Shown here piece after piece: positions 18,676 through 27,289 of a stretch of 64,000 bases of DNA. Position numbers and translations under genes: made by a program. How positions within the stretch are numbered: the stretch's first letter is position 1; the number at the start of each line of letters is the position of its first letter. The DNA comes from VAZQ01 sp963739175 (lineage in GTDB: Bacteria; Pseudomonadota; Alphaproteobacteria; Rhizobiales; Xanthobacteraceae), in NCBI GenBank assembly GCA_963739175.1, contig CAVTZH010000001.1, forward strand, positions 1,481,234 through 1,545,233, given 5' to 3'. Below the pieces are notes generated by a model. That model worked only from the letters and a program-made list of their open reading frames with translations. It made no database searches and was not told the origin of the DNA.

Positions 18676-19396
18676 GACTCCGCTCCGCTTCTTCGCAGGA
18701 TGAGGGCTCAGGTCACGCACTATCCAGTAGCGACGGTCGCGATAAATCAGCGAGATGTCCTAGGACCCCGCACCGCCAAGCTGTCTCGCTATAAGAAGTG
18801 CTCGACAACAAGGCATGTCACGGCGCGCACCGCGCTCGCGCAGGTACTAGGCCTGAAGTATGCCCACCGATCGCCGCTCGCGAGGCCTTAGGGCGGCACG
18901 GAGCGAATGGCCACTAGGGGCCAGCCTGCTTGCGATCCAATCGTCCCAAGACAACAAGCTGATTTTCCGCGCGATCCCCGGCGAGCAGAATGTGCGCACG
19001 ACAACACATGAGATTCGCCATGGGAAACGTCTTACAGCCAACGCTGCACAGCAACGCCGAGGCGTCATGTTTGATCGCCGAGTTTGTCGACATCAGCCGC
19101 GCCTTGCGCGGACTGTTCGATCCGTACCGGCCGGAGCGCCACTACATGCGCGGCCCCGGGCCCAAGTGGCATGCAAAGCACAATCTGCGTGCCGTCGCTG
19201 CGGATCCTCGCGCTGCTGATTGTGTGCTGCAGGTCGGGTAGCCGACCCCACACCGGCTCCGCCGCCGTTTCGCACCCTTCATTAACTCGATCGCGAGGCC
19301 CAATGGCTCCCTAAGGAAGGGGTACGCCACGGTCTCCCTGTGGTACAATTCCCATCAAATCCATGGAATCCGGCGCGCGCCATGAGAGCGAGTGCT
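18676..19396. other. Long intergenic region, little coding evidence
   Basis: About 720 bases between the LuxR-type gene and the next Bug receptor. The base composition looks lower in GC than its neighbours in places (for example 18721–18860). A 73-codon frame at 19020–19241 is listed separately with low confidence. No tRNA, terminator or riboswitch was recognised. Confidence 0.4.
19020..19241 (+). CDS. Possible small hypothetical protein
   Basis: A 73-codon frame starting ATG 19020 (MGNVLQPTLHSNAEAS) and rich in Arg, His and Pro later on (PYRPERHYMRGPGPKWHAKH). No domain is recognised and no strong ribosome-binding site is visible. It is offered because it occupies an otherwise empty region and has a fairly even residue mix; it could equally be chance. 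Confidence 0.25.
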   Translation: MGNVLQPTLHSNAEASCLIAEFVDISRALRGLFDPYRPERHYMRGPGPKWHAKHNLRAVAADPRAADCVLQVG

Positions 19397-20386
19397 ATGA
19401 AACTTCCGCGTAGAGCTTTCCTGCGTTTGGCCGCTGGCGCTGCCGCTCTGCCGGCTATCTCCTACGCTGCAAAGGCGCAAGCCTATCCGGCGCGGCCGGT
19501 CCGGCTCGTGGTGCCGTTCCCGCCCGGTGGTGCGTTCGACGCCGTCGGTCGCCCATGGGCGGATCGGATGAAAGCGCTGCTCGGGACGATCGTCGTCGAA
19601 AACATCGGCGGCGGCGGCTCTTCGTTGGGCGCCGCCGCGGTCGCACGCGCCCAGCCAGACGGCTACACAATCCTGCTCGGCGGGACGCAAACGCACGTCA
19701 ACGAAGCTCTGCTCAAGAGCCGGCCGCTCTACGACCCGGTCAAAGACCTGGACCCGATTGCGAGCGTGGCCGCCTATTTTCTCGGCATCGCCGTGCATCC
19801 TGCGGTGCCGGTTCAGACCCTCAAGGAGCTCGTCGCCTACGCGAAAGCCAATCCCGGCAAGCTCTCCTACGGGCACGCCGGCGTCGGCACCATCCAGCAT
19901 CTGACCGGCGAGTTGTTCAAATCGCTCACGCAAACGCCTGCGATCGTGCAGGTGCCATATCGTGGCACGGGGCCGGCGATCGCGGACCTGATCGGTGGTC
20001 AAGTTCCCGTCGGCATATTGGGTGTGACCGCGCAGGTGCTCGAATTGCATCGCAGCGGCAAGATGCGGGTTCTTGCCGTAACGAGTTCCACGCGTCTCAC
20101 CGCCGCGCCTGAGCTTCCAACGGCGGCCGAACTGGGCTTTCCCGGTATGACCGTGACGGGCTCAATTGGGGTACTGGCACCGGCCGGGACGCCGACCGGG
20201 ATCGTCGAACACATTGCGCAAGCGACGCGCAAGGCGGTCGCCGAACCGGCCTACCAGAAGATGTTGATCGACGCGGGCATGGAATCCACGCTCGATCCAA
20301 ACCCCGAAAAACTCCGCCGGACGCTCGCAGCCGACATTGCTCTCTGGACGCCGGTCGTCAAAGCGCTCGGCCTGAAGGTCGACTAG
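19397..20386 (+). CDS. Bug-type tripartite tricarboxylate receptor with Tat signal
   Basis: About 329 residues. The N-terminus MKLPRRAFLRLAAGAAALPAI has a twin-arginine motif (RRAFL) and a hydrophobic stretch ending AKA-Q, so Tat export to the periplasm is likely. The mature protein has YPARPVRLVVPFPPGGAFD, QPDGYTILLGGTQTHVNEAL, VPYRGTGPAIADLIGGQV and LPTAAELGFPGM, all Bug-family hallmarks. The ligand is unknown and no TctA/TctB partner lies nearby. I chose the ATG at 19397 because it places the RR motif correctly; 19340 would add 19 unconserved residues. Confidence 0.9.
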   Translation: MKLPRRAFLRLAAGAAALPAISYAAKAQAYPARPVRLVVPFPPGGAFDAVGRPWADRMKALLGTIVVENIGGGGSSLGAAAVARAQPDGYTILLGGTQTHVNEALLKSRPLYDPVKDLDPIASVAAYFLGIAVHPAVPVQTLKELVAYAKANPGKLSYGHAGVGTIQHLTGELFKSLTQTPAIVQVPYRGTGPAIADLIGGQVPVGILGVTAQVLELHRSGKMRVLAVTSSTRLTAAPELPTAAELGFPGMTVTGSIGVLAPAGTPTGIVEHIAQATRKAVAEPAYQKMLIDAGMESTLDPNPEKLRRTLAADIALWTPVVKALGLKVD

Positions 20387-20413
20387 GCGCCCCGATCGTT
20401 CGCAAACGAAAAA

Positions 20414-21559
20414 CTAGCTCGCGATCACGTCCGGGCTGACCGCCTTCACGTCGCGCGTGCCGGTGAGCGCCATGCTCACCTCGAGCTCGGCGCGGATCAG
20501 GTCGAGCGCGCGCTTGACGCCCGCCTCGCCGCCGGAAGCAAGCCCGTAGAGGAACGCGCGGCCGATCAGGCAGCCGCGCGCGCCGCGCGCCAGCGCCTTC
20601 AGCACGTCCTGGCCGGAGCGCACGCCGCCGTCGAACAGCACCTCGATGCGGTCGCCGACCGCGCCGGCGATCGCCGGCAGCGACGCGATCGAGGAGCGCG
20701 CGCCGTCGAGCTGGCGGCCGCCGTGGTTCGAGACCACGATGCCGTCGACGCCGGCCGAGGCCGCGAGCTTGGCGTCCTCGACGTCGAGGATGCCTTTCAG
20801 CACGATCTTGCCCGGCCACAGGTTGCGCACCCAGTCGATGTCGCGCCAGTTCAGCGTGCGGTCGTAGTTGTTGTTGGCCCAGCCGCCCGACAGCACCGCG
20901 CCCTGCGCCTTGCCCTGGCTCGCGAGATAGAGATCGACATTGCCGAACGAGCGCCGCTTGGAGCGCAGCACGTCCGCGATCCAGCGCGGGCGGATCGCGA
21001 GGTCGAGGGCGTTGCGCATGGTCAGCCGCGGCGGCACGGTGAGGCCGTTCTTGATGTCCATGTGGCGCTGGCCGCGCATCGGCAGGTCGACGGTGACGAA
21101 CAGCGCCGAGCAGTTCGCCGCCTTGGCGCGCTCGATCATCGATTTGCAGAAGCCGCGGTCGCGGAACATGTAGAGCTGGTACCAGAACGGCTGCGTGGTC
21201 GCTTCGCGCACGTCCTCGATGGTGCAGATCGACATGGTGGAGAGGCAGAGCCGCGTGCCGGCGGCCTGCGCGGCCCGCGCACCCTGCACCTCGCCGTCGC
21301 GTGCGAACAGTCCCGCCATGCCGGTCGGCGCGATCGCGACCGGCAGCGCGAGCTGCTCGCCGAGCAAGGTTGTCGCCACCGAAATCTGCGAGACGTCGAC
21401 CAGCACGCGCTGGCGCAAGCGGATGGCGTCGAGATCGGCGCGGTTGGCGGCGAGCGTCAGCTCGTCATAGGAGCCGCGCTCGCAATAGTCGAACAGCGCG
21501 CGCGGCAAGCGCCGCCGCGCGATCTGGCGCAGGTCCTCGACATTGGTGATGGGGCTCAC
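20414..21559 (-). CDS. FMN-dependent alpha-hydroxy-acid oxidase/dehydrogenase
   Basis: 381 residues, of the LldD/glycolate-oxidase family. It oxidises an L-2-hydroxy acid (lactate, glycolate or mandelate type) to the 2-keto acid. The N-terminal RRRLPRALFDYCERGSYDE is the family opening. PVAIAPTGMAGL and QLYMFRDRGF line the FMN site. SNHGGRQLDGARSS holds the catalytic His and Arg, and FDGGVRSGQDVLKALARGA the FMN phosphate site. An enolase-superfamily gene related to mandelate racemase lies 13 kb away, so no direct pathway link can be claimed. Confidence 0.92.
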   Translation of the reverse strand: MSPITNVEDLRQIARRRLPRALFDYCERGSYDELTLAANRADLDAIRLRQRVLVDVSQISVATTLLGEQLALPVAIAPTGMAGLFARDGEVQGARAAQAAGTRLCLSTMSICTIEDVREATTQPFWYQLYMFRDRGFCKSMIERAKAANCSALFVTVDLPMRGQRHMDIKNGLTVPPRLTMRNALDLAIRPRWIADVLRSKRRSFGNVDLYLASQGKAQGAVLSGGWANNNYDRTLNWRDIDWVRNLWPGKIVLKGILDVEDAKLAASAGVDGIVVSNHGGRQLDGARSSIASLPAIAGAVGDRIEVLFDGGVRSGQDVLKALARGARGCLIGRAFLYGLASGGEAGVKRALDLIRAELEVSMALTGTRDVKAVSPDVIAS

Positions 21560-21572
21560 GTGGTGACGATGC

Positions 21573-22565
21573 TCACGTGACGCCGTTCTTGACCTTGAAC
21601 TGGCCGGTCTTGCGGAACCGCCACAGGTAGGTGGGCGCGATCGCTTCGATCGCGGTCGGCGCGATGCCGAGCGCTTCGAGCGTGCGGCCTTCGCGCTTGG
21701 CGGCGTCGCTCACGACATTGTCGGTCTTGAGCAGCTCGACCTGGTCGACGGTCAGCAATGGCTTCGGCAGCAGTTGCAGGAACCAGGCCTGCACCTCGGC
21801 GAGCGCAAACGGCAGCGGCAGCAGCAAGCGATTGCGGCCGGTGACCTGGAGCACGTATTGCAGCACGTCCTTGAACGTCTTCACCTCGGGACCGCCGAGC
21901 TCGTAGATCGCGCCGTCCTTGGCGCGGCCCTCGACCGCCTCGACCACCGCCGCCGCGACGTCGCCCACATAGACCGGCTGGAACCGTGTATGCCCGCCGC
22001 CGATCAGCGGCAGCGCCGGCACGAAACGCGCCAGCGACGCAAAGCGGTTGAAGAAATCATCCTCCGGCCCGAACACGATCGACGGCCGTACCACCGTCGC
22101 CGACGGCTTGGCCGCGAACACTAGCTTCTCGCCCATGCCCTTGGAGCGGGCATAGGCCGACGCCGAATTCTCGTCGGCGCCGATGGCGGAGACATGCACG
22201 AGGCGCGCCCCGTAGGCCGAGGCCGCGAGCGCGACCAACTCGGCGCCGGCCGCCTGCACCGCGTCGAAGCGCTGGCGCCCGCGCTCGAACAGGATGCCGA
22301 CCAGGTTGATCACCACGTTGGCGCCGCGCGCCGCCGCCTCGACCGAGCCCGGGTAGCGCAGGTTAGCCTGCACCGCGTGGATCTGGCCGACCCGGCCGAG
22401 CGGTTGCAGGTGGCCGGTGAGCTCCGGCCGCCGCACCGCGACGCGGATGCGATAGCCGCGCTTGCACAGCGCGCGGATCACATGCCGGCCGAGGAACCCC
22501 GAGCCGCCATAGACCGTGATCAGTTTGTCGACATTGGCCTGGGTGATGTCGGGCTGGATTTCCAT
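21573..22565 (-). CDS. Complex I NDUFA9-like SDR family protein
   Basis: About 330 residues from ATG 22565 (MEIQPDITQANVDKLITVYGGSGFLGRH). The Rossmann motif GGSGFLG is intact. HVSAIGADENSASAYARSKGMGEKL gives the SDR Tyr-x3-Lys region (YARSK), and RPSIVFGPEDDFFNRFASLARF is characteristic of the NDUFA9/atypical SDR group. The function in bacteria is not settled: quinone or lipid-related reductase, or an accessory role. It is 14 bases from the hydroxy-acid oxidase start and may share its transcript. An alternative start 34 codons upstream is less likely. Confidence 0.85.
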   Translation of the reverse strand: MEIQPDITQANVDKLITVYGGSGFLGRHVIRALCKRGYRIRVAVRRPELTGHLQPLGRVGQIHAVQANLRYPGSVEAAARGANVVINLVGILFERGRQRFDAVQAAGAELVALAASAYGARLVHVSAIGADENSASAYARSKGMGEKLVFAAKPSATVVRPSIVFGPEDDFFNRFASLARFVPALPLIGGGHTRFQPVYVGDVAAAVVEAVEGRAKDGAIYELGGPEVKTFKDVLQYVLQVTGRNRLLLPLPFALAEVQAWFLQLLPKPLLTVDQVELLKTDNVVSDAAKREGRTLEALGIAPTAIEAIAPTYLWRFRKTGQFKVKNGVT

Positions 22566-22700
22566 GCGCGTTTGGCTCGACGGTCTGGCGCGTTGAGGCG
22601 GGTTCCGCGCTGCGAATACCGGATCGTTCGGAAGCTGTATAGGGGCCGCTTTACTCCTATTTGACAAGGGGAAGAGCCAACCTTACCTATCCGCTCCAGT

Positions 22701-22785
<85 letters not shown>

Positions 22786-22833
22786 AGCTTTCAGCAAAGC
22801 CAGCTTCGTTGATGCTTCGTGTGCGCCGCGGCG

Positions 22834-23085
22834 TTAACGGGGTCCAGGGCCGTAGGTCGGCGCCGGCCGCTCGACTAACTCCCGGTGGCGCCGCTGCTCG
22901 CGCACGTCGCGCGAGGCCGCGAGGCCCGTGACGCAGTCGTCGTGCTCCTTGGTCTGAGGCTTGTAACCGCGCGCCGTGCATCGCTCGTCGTCGCGTGCTG
23001 CCTGCTGCTCGGCCGTTACCGCGCAGGCCGCCACAAAGCCGGTCAGCACCGACACGAAGATCGCCCGGCAGAGAGTAGAGGTCAT
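22834..23085 (-). CDS. Small putative lipoprotein
   Basis: 83 residues from ATG 23085 (MTSTLCRAIFVSVLTGFVAAC). The lipobox-like FVAAC sits at the end of a hydrophobic signal, predicting acylation at that Cys. The mature part is charged (EQQAARDDERCTARGYKPQTKEHDDCVTGLAA) with two further Cys that could form a disulphide, and ends Arg/Pro-rich. An upstream ATG at 23109 is possible. The C-x8–14-C pattern recalls many small Hyphomicrobiales lipoproteins of unknown role. Confidence 0.6.
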   Translation of the reverse strand: MTSTLCRAIFVSVLTGFVAACAVTAEQQAARDDERCTARGYKPQTKEHDDCVTGLAASRDVREQRRHRELVERPAPTYGPGPR

Positions 23086-23163
23086 GTCCAAGGTGCGCCC
23101 CGTTTTCATCCCGCGGAATAGGCGGCAATTGCGCTGATTTTCGGGCGCGCGCATGGCCATTGA

Positions 23164-24387
23164 CTACCAGCTCGACTTGTCCGGGTCGCGCATCAGCGCC
23201 ACCACGATCAGCGCGAGTGTTCCCACCACGCTCATCGCGGCCATGGTCCAGAACAATGCCTCAAGCGGCGCAATCAGCAGCATGGCGCCGAGCAGCGCCG
23301 GCGCCGCCGATTTCGCGACCTGCTGGATGACGCGATCGACCGCGATCACGCCGCCGCGCAGCTCCGGCGGCGTGCGCCGCGTCATCAGGCTTTTCTGCAG
23401 CGGCGAGATCAGCCCGTTGCCGAGGCCGAACAGGAACATGCCGATCGCGATCAGCCAGACCGGCGCGCCCACCGCGGGAAGCCCGACGCCGATCGCGCTC
23501 GCGAAGAACGCGAGCGCGAGCAGCGTTTCGGTTGCAATGCGCCCGTAGACGCGCCCGATGCCGAGCGCGGTGATGATCGATCCCACCGCCGACACCGCGA
23601 TCAAGAGGCCGATGACCGCCGGCGACGCGCCGTAGCGCAGCGCGACGATGATCGGCAGATAGGTGTAGAGGCCGTAGTCGAGGAAGAAGCGCAGGAAGCC
23701 GGTCGCGAAGGCGAGCGTCAGCCGCGGCTCGCGGATCGCGCGCGAGGTGCGCGCGAGATATTCCTTGAGCGAGTCGTGTCCACCCTTGTTTGTCTCCGGC
23801 ATCCAGAGATACGCGGCCACGGCGAGCGGGACGATCAGCAGGAACGGAACGAACGCCGCGCGCCACGACAGGATCGCGAGCGCGCCGCCGAGCAGCGGCA
23901 GCACGATCATCGCCACGCGGTCGAGCGCGACCTTGATGCCCTGCCCGCGGATCTCGCGGTCGTCGGGCAGGATGTCGCTGATCAGCACGATGGTGAGCGG
24001 CAACAGCGCGCTCGCGCCGATGCCCTGGATGGCGCGCAGGATCAGCACCCACTCGTAGGTCGGTGCAAACGCGGCCGCGGCGCCGGCAAGCCCGAACAGC
24101 GTGAGGCCGAACACCAGCAGCCAGCGCCGCCCGTGCAGATCGGCCATGATGCCGAACAGCGGCGCCAGCACGATCGCCGGCGCGGTGAACGCGGCCATCA
24201 CGAGCCCGATCTGCGCCTCGTCGACCTTGAGGTCGGCGGCCAGCACCGGCAGCACCGGGTAGAGCAGGGTGGCGCCCGAAACCGACGCGATGCTGGCGGC
24301 AAACGCGATCGCCAGCGGACCACGGTAAATGTCGCGGAAAGGAATGTGGTTAGCGAGGGTCCGTTGACGATCGGTCAATTGGTCCAT
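23164..24387 (-). CDS. Major facilitator superfamily transporter
   Basis: 407 residues with about twelve hydrophobic helices and the family loop-2/3 motif GIMADLHGRRWLL. Helix 5 is LSDILPDDREIRGQGIKVALDRVAMIVLPLLGG, and the central loop (MPETNKGGHDSLKEYLARTSRA) is hydrophilic, as usual. Drug/proton antiport (DHA1-like) is the most probable class, but the substrate cannot be inferred. ATG at 24387. It is divergent from rnd with a 118-base spacer. Confidence 0.88.
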   Translation of the reverse strand: MDQLTDRQRTLANHIPFRDIYRGPLAIAFAASIASVSGATLLYPVLPVLAADLKVDEAQIGLVMAAFTAPAIVLAPLFGIMADLHGRRWLLVFGLTLFGLAGAAAAFAPTYEWVLILRAIQGIGASALLPLTIVLISDILPDDREIRGQGIKVALDRVAMIVLPLLGGALAILSWRAAFVPFLLIVPLAVAAYLWMPETNKGGHDSLKEYLARTSRAIREPRLTLAFATGFLRFFLDYGLYTYLPIIVALRYGASPAVIGLLIAVSAVGSIITALGIGRVYGRIATETLLALAFFASAIGVGLPAVGAPVWLIAIGMFLFGLGNGLISPLQKSLMTRRTPPELRGGVIAVDRVIQQVAKSAAPALLGAMLLIAPLEALFWTMAAMSVVGTLALIVVALMRDPDKSSW

Positions 24388-24505
24388 GGCAGGATGCTAC
24401 CCGCGTGAGGGTGCGCGAAACAGCGGCTTGGAGCATCGCAGCCATCGGGCAATTGCCGCATCGGCCCGCCACTGTTAGACAGACGCGACTGTTTCGAGAA
24501 CCATC

Positions 24506-25123
24506 ATGACCATCCGCCTGCACCGCGGCGATCTGCCGGACCTCGCCCGCTACAAGGTGGGCGCGGTCGCGATCGACACCGAGACCATGGGTCTCGATGT
24601 CCGCCGCGATCGGCTCTGCGTCGTGCAGCTTTCGCCCGGCGACGGCTCCGCCGACGTGGTGCAGATCGGGCCCGGCGCGGCGGGCGCGACCAACATCAAG
24701 GCGCTGCTCGCGGACGCCAATATCCTCAAGCTGTTCCATTTCGGCCGTTTCGATCTGGCGTCGCTCTATCAGGCCTTCGGCGTGATGGCCTCCCCGGTCT
24801 ATTGCACCAAGATCGCGTCGCGGCTTGCCCGCACCTACACCGACAAGCACGGCCTCAAGGACCTGGTGCGCGAGCTGCTCGGGGTCGACCTGTCGAAGCA
24901 GCAGCAGCTCTCCGATTGGGGCTCCGGCGAGCTGACCGAGGCGCAGGTCGCCTACGCGGCCTCCGACGTGCTGCACCTGCACGCCCTGAAGGACAAGCTC
25001 GACGCCATGCTGGCCCGTGAGGGCCGAAGTGAGCTCGCCACCGCCTGCTTCCGGTTCCTGCCGGAGCGGGTCCGGCTGGACCTGGCGGGCTGGGCCGCCG
25101 AGGACATTTTTTCCCATAGTTAA
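24506..25123 (+). CDS. rnd: Ribonuclease D-like 3'-5' exonuclease
   Basis: 205 residues, only the DEDD catalytic domain; the HRDC domains of full-length RNase D are absent, as in the short alphaproteobacterial version. The DEDDy residues are visible: Exo I AIDTETMGL, Exo II HFGRFDLASLY, Exo III AYAASDVLHLHAL with the Tyr four residues before the Asp. YCTKIASRLARTYTDKHGLKDLV is the conserved middle. It should trim structured RNA such as tRNA precursors. It stands upstream of lptC as in many relatives. Confidence 0.9.
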   Translation: MTIRLHRGDLPDLARYKVGAVAIDTETMGLDVRRDRLCVVQLSPGDGSADVVQIGPGAAGATNIKALLADANILKLFHFGRFDLASLYQAFGVMASPVYCTKIASRLARTYTDKHGLKDLVRELLGVDLSKQQQLSDWGSGELTEAQVAYAASDVLHLHALKDKLDAMLAREGRSELATACFRFLPERVRLDLAGWAAEDIFSHS

Positions 25124-25219
25124 GGGCCCCCGAAGGCTCCCGAAGTGCCGCGGGCGGGCCACATTTCTGGGCAACGATGCCCTGAACCACGGTAAAATGG
25201 CCGCCAACGCGCCTGATTC

Positions 25220-25966
25220 TTGAAGCGCGACCGGCCTGGGGTGAACGGTTTGACCATTACTTCGCAGATCGAAGGCGCCGGCTCGGGCGGCTTCCTGACG
25301 CCACCGCGCCGCGACAACCGGCGCGCGTTTCGTGCTGCGATGCGCCATAGCCGGCTGGTGCGGATCACCCGCGTCGGGCTTCCGCTCGTGATCGTGCTTT
25401 GCGTGGCGGCGTTCGGCACCTATCGCTGGTTCGATCCGATGCGCGCGCTGTCGCGGTTGCCGATCTCGACCGACGGGATGGTGATCTCGGGCACCAAGAT
25501 CGTCATGCGGCAGCCGCGGCTCACCGGCTACACCAATGACGAACGCCCCTACACGGTGACGGCGCGCACCGCCGCCAAGGATTTGACCAATCCGGATGTG
25601 CTCGAGCTCGAGGACATCCAAACGACGATCCTCATGCAGGACGGCCGCAACGTGGAGCTGACCGCGACCGAAGGATTCTACGACGGCAAATCCGAGACAC
25701 TTCGGTTGCACAAAGGCGTGGTCGTCACCTCGCCTGAATACGAGGTGCAACTGCGCGACGCGCTGGTGCACGTCCGCGCCGGCAACGTGGTTTCCGACAA
25801 TCCGGTCGAGGTCAAGATGTTGCAGGGGACCATCACCGCCAATCGGCTGGTGGTGTCGGAATCGGGCGCCGTCATCCGGTTCGAGCGCGGGGTGACGCTG
25901 GTCTTCGATCGCGAGGATGCCTCCCAGAGCAGCACGTCGAAAAACCTCACGGGAGCGGTCCGGTGA
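25220..25966 (+). CDS. lptC: LPS export protein LptC
   Basis: About 248 residues. One transmembrane helix (about residues 52–68, VGLPLVIVLCVAAFGTYRWF) anchors the protein in the inner membrane. The periplasmic beta-jellyroll follows, with GTKIVMRQPRLTGYTNDERPYTVTA and ASEGFYDG-like segments (ATEGFYDGKSETLRL). LptC passes LPS from LptB2FG to LptA. The start is uncertain: TTG 25220, GTG 25241 and TTG 25250 are all possible. The stop overlaps the first lptA start as GTGA. Confidence 0.88.
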   Translation: MKRDRPGVNGLTITSQIEGAGSGGFLTPPRRDNRRAFRAAMRHSRLVRITRVGLPLVIVLCVAAFGTYRWFDPMRALSRLPISTDGMVISGTKIVMRQPRLTGYTNDERPYTVTARTAAKDLTNPDVLELEDIQTTILMQDGRNVELTATEGFYDGKSETLRLHKGVVVTSPEYEVQLRDALVHVRAGNVVSDNPVEVKMLQGTITANRLVVSESGAVIRFERGVTLVFDREDASQSSTSKNLTGAVR

Positions 25967-26535
25967 AAACAGCCGCCTCCCAGCCTCGTCGGGTTCCGCT
26001 GCTGGTCGCGACACTCGCCGCCGCGATGCTGGTGGCAGTGGCGCAGGGCGGCGCACTGGCGGAGCGAACCTCGTCCGGCCTGTTCAAGGCGCACCCGCAA
26101 AAACGCGCTGAGCCGGTGCGGATCGCATCGCTGTCGCTCGATGTGCGCGACAAGGCCAAGCTCGCGACCTTCAGCGGCAACGTCCACATCATCCAGGGCG
26201 AACTCGCCCTGCGCAGCGATACGCTCCTCGTCTTCTACGATGACATGTCGGGTGCGAAGAAAGCGGCGGACGGTGGCCGCGACCAGCAGCAGATCCGGCG
26301 CATGGAAGCGCGCGGTGCGGTCATCATCACGCAAGGGGACCAGCGCGCCACCGGCGACCAGGCCGATTTTGACGTGCTCGGCAATAAGTTCACCTTGAAC
26401 GGCAACGTCGTCGTGACCAAGTGCGAGGACGTGATGCGCGGCGAGCGGCTGTTCGTCGATATGACGACCGGCATCTACCGGATGGAAGGACGGGTCCAAG
26501 GCGTGCTCAGTCCGAAGTCTCGTGAGGGCTGTTAG
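25963..26535 (+). CDS. lptA: LptA-like LPS-transport protein, first of a tandem pair
   Basis: 190 residues, GTG start overlapping the lptC stop (GTGA). A Sec signal (VPLLVATLAAAMLVAVAQGGALA) is followed by an OstA/LptA beta-jellyroll: EPVRIASLSLDVRDKAKLATFSGNVHIIQGELALRSD...QIRRMEARGAVIITQGDQRATGDQADFD. LptA forms the periplasmic bridge that carries LPS to LptDE. It is clearly a paralogue of the next gene: the signal peptides are nearly identical and the cores align throughout. It is shorter, lacking the C-terminal Gly/Pro/Lys tail. It ends at TAG 26533–26535, immediately followed by the next ATG. Confidence 0.88.
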   Translation: MKTAASQPRRVPLLVATLAAAMLVAVAQGGALAERTSSGLFKAHPQKRAEPVRIASLSLDVRDKAKLATFSGNVHIIQGELALRSDTLLVFYDDMSGAKKAADGGRDQQQIRRMEARGAVIITQGDQRATGDQADFDVLGNKFTLNGNVVVTKCEDVMRGERLFVDMTTGIYRMEGRVQGVLSPKSREGC

Positions 26536-27171
26536 ATGACGAGAGGTACCACCCAGCCTCGTCGGATTCCGCTGCTGGTCGCGACGCTCGCGGCCGCCAT
26601 GCTGGTCGCCGTGGCGCAGGGCGGCGCGCAGACCGAGAAGAAGCCCGGACTGTTCAAGACGTCGCCGCAGAAGCGCGAAGAGCCGGTCAAGATCACGTCG
26701 GCGACGCTGGAAGTGCGCGACAAGTCGAAGATGGCGACGTTCAAGGGCGACGTGCATGTCGTGCAGGGCGAAACCGACGTGCGCTGCAACGAGCTCGTGG
26801 TCTATTACGACGACGAAAAGGACAAGTCCGGTGCGAAGCCGAAGGCGCCGCCGCCGGACGCCGGCAAAGGCGGCCAGCAGCAGATCCGGCGCATGGAAGC
26901 CCGCGGCAATGTCGTCGTGACCCAGAAGGATCAACGCGCGGTCGGAGATCGTGCCGAGTTCGACATGCGCAGCAATACCGTCACGCTGATCGGCAATGTC
27001 ATCGTGACCAATGCCGACAATGTGGTGCGCGGCTCGCGCATGGTCGTCGATTTGACCACCGGCGTCGCGCGCATGGGTGAACCCGGCGTCGGCACCCGGG
27101 TCGAGGGCATTTTCAATTCGAAAGGCCCGCCGCCCAAGCCGGGAAAGCAACAAGACGGGAAAACAAATTGA
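26536..27171 (+). CDS. lptA: LptA-like LPS-transport protein, second of a tandem pair
   Basis: 211 residues, starting on the base after the first lptA stop. The signal is RIPLLVATLAAAMLVAVAQGGAQ. The core reads EPVKITSATLEVRDKSKMATFKGDVHVVQGETDVRCNELVVYYDDE, QIRRMEARGNVVVTQKDQRAVGDRAEFDM and NTVTLIGNVIVTNADNVVRGSRM. It has an inserted Lys/Pro-rich loop (SGAKPKAPPPDAGKG) and a basic tail (PPPKPGKQQDGK). It is nearer the usual LptA form than the first copy, so it is probably the housekeeping one; which copy is functional is inference. Confidence 0.9.
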   Translation: MTRGTTQPRRIPLLVATLAAAMLVAVAQGGAQTEKKPGLFKTSPQKREEPVKITSATLEVRDKSKMATFKGDVHVVQGETDVRCNELVVYYDDEKDKSGAKPKAPPPDAGKGGQQQIRRMEARGNVVVTQKDQRAVGDRAEFDMRSNTVTLIGNVIVTNADNVVRGSRMVVDLTTGVARMGEPGVGTRVEGIFNSKGPPPKPGKQQDGKTN

Positions 27172-27289
27172 TCCCGCGCGTTAGTCATGCACGCAGGCGC
27201 CGGACCGCCGGCCAGCCGGAACAGCCGTTGCGTCTCGCCGCGTTGGTCGCAGACCCGCGTCGTCTGAGCCGCTGATATCCGAGGCAGAC

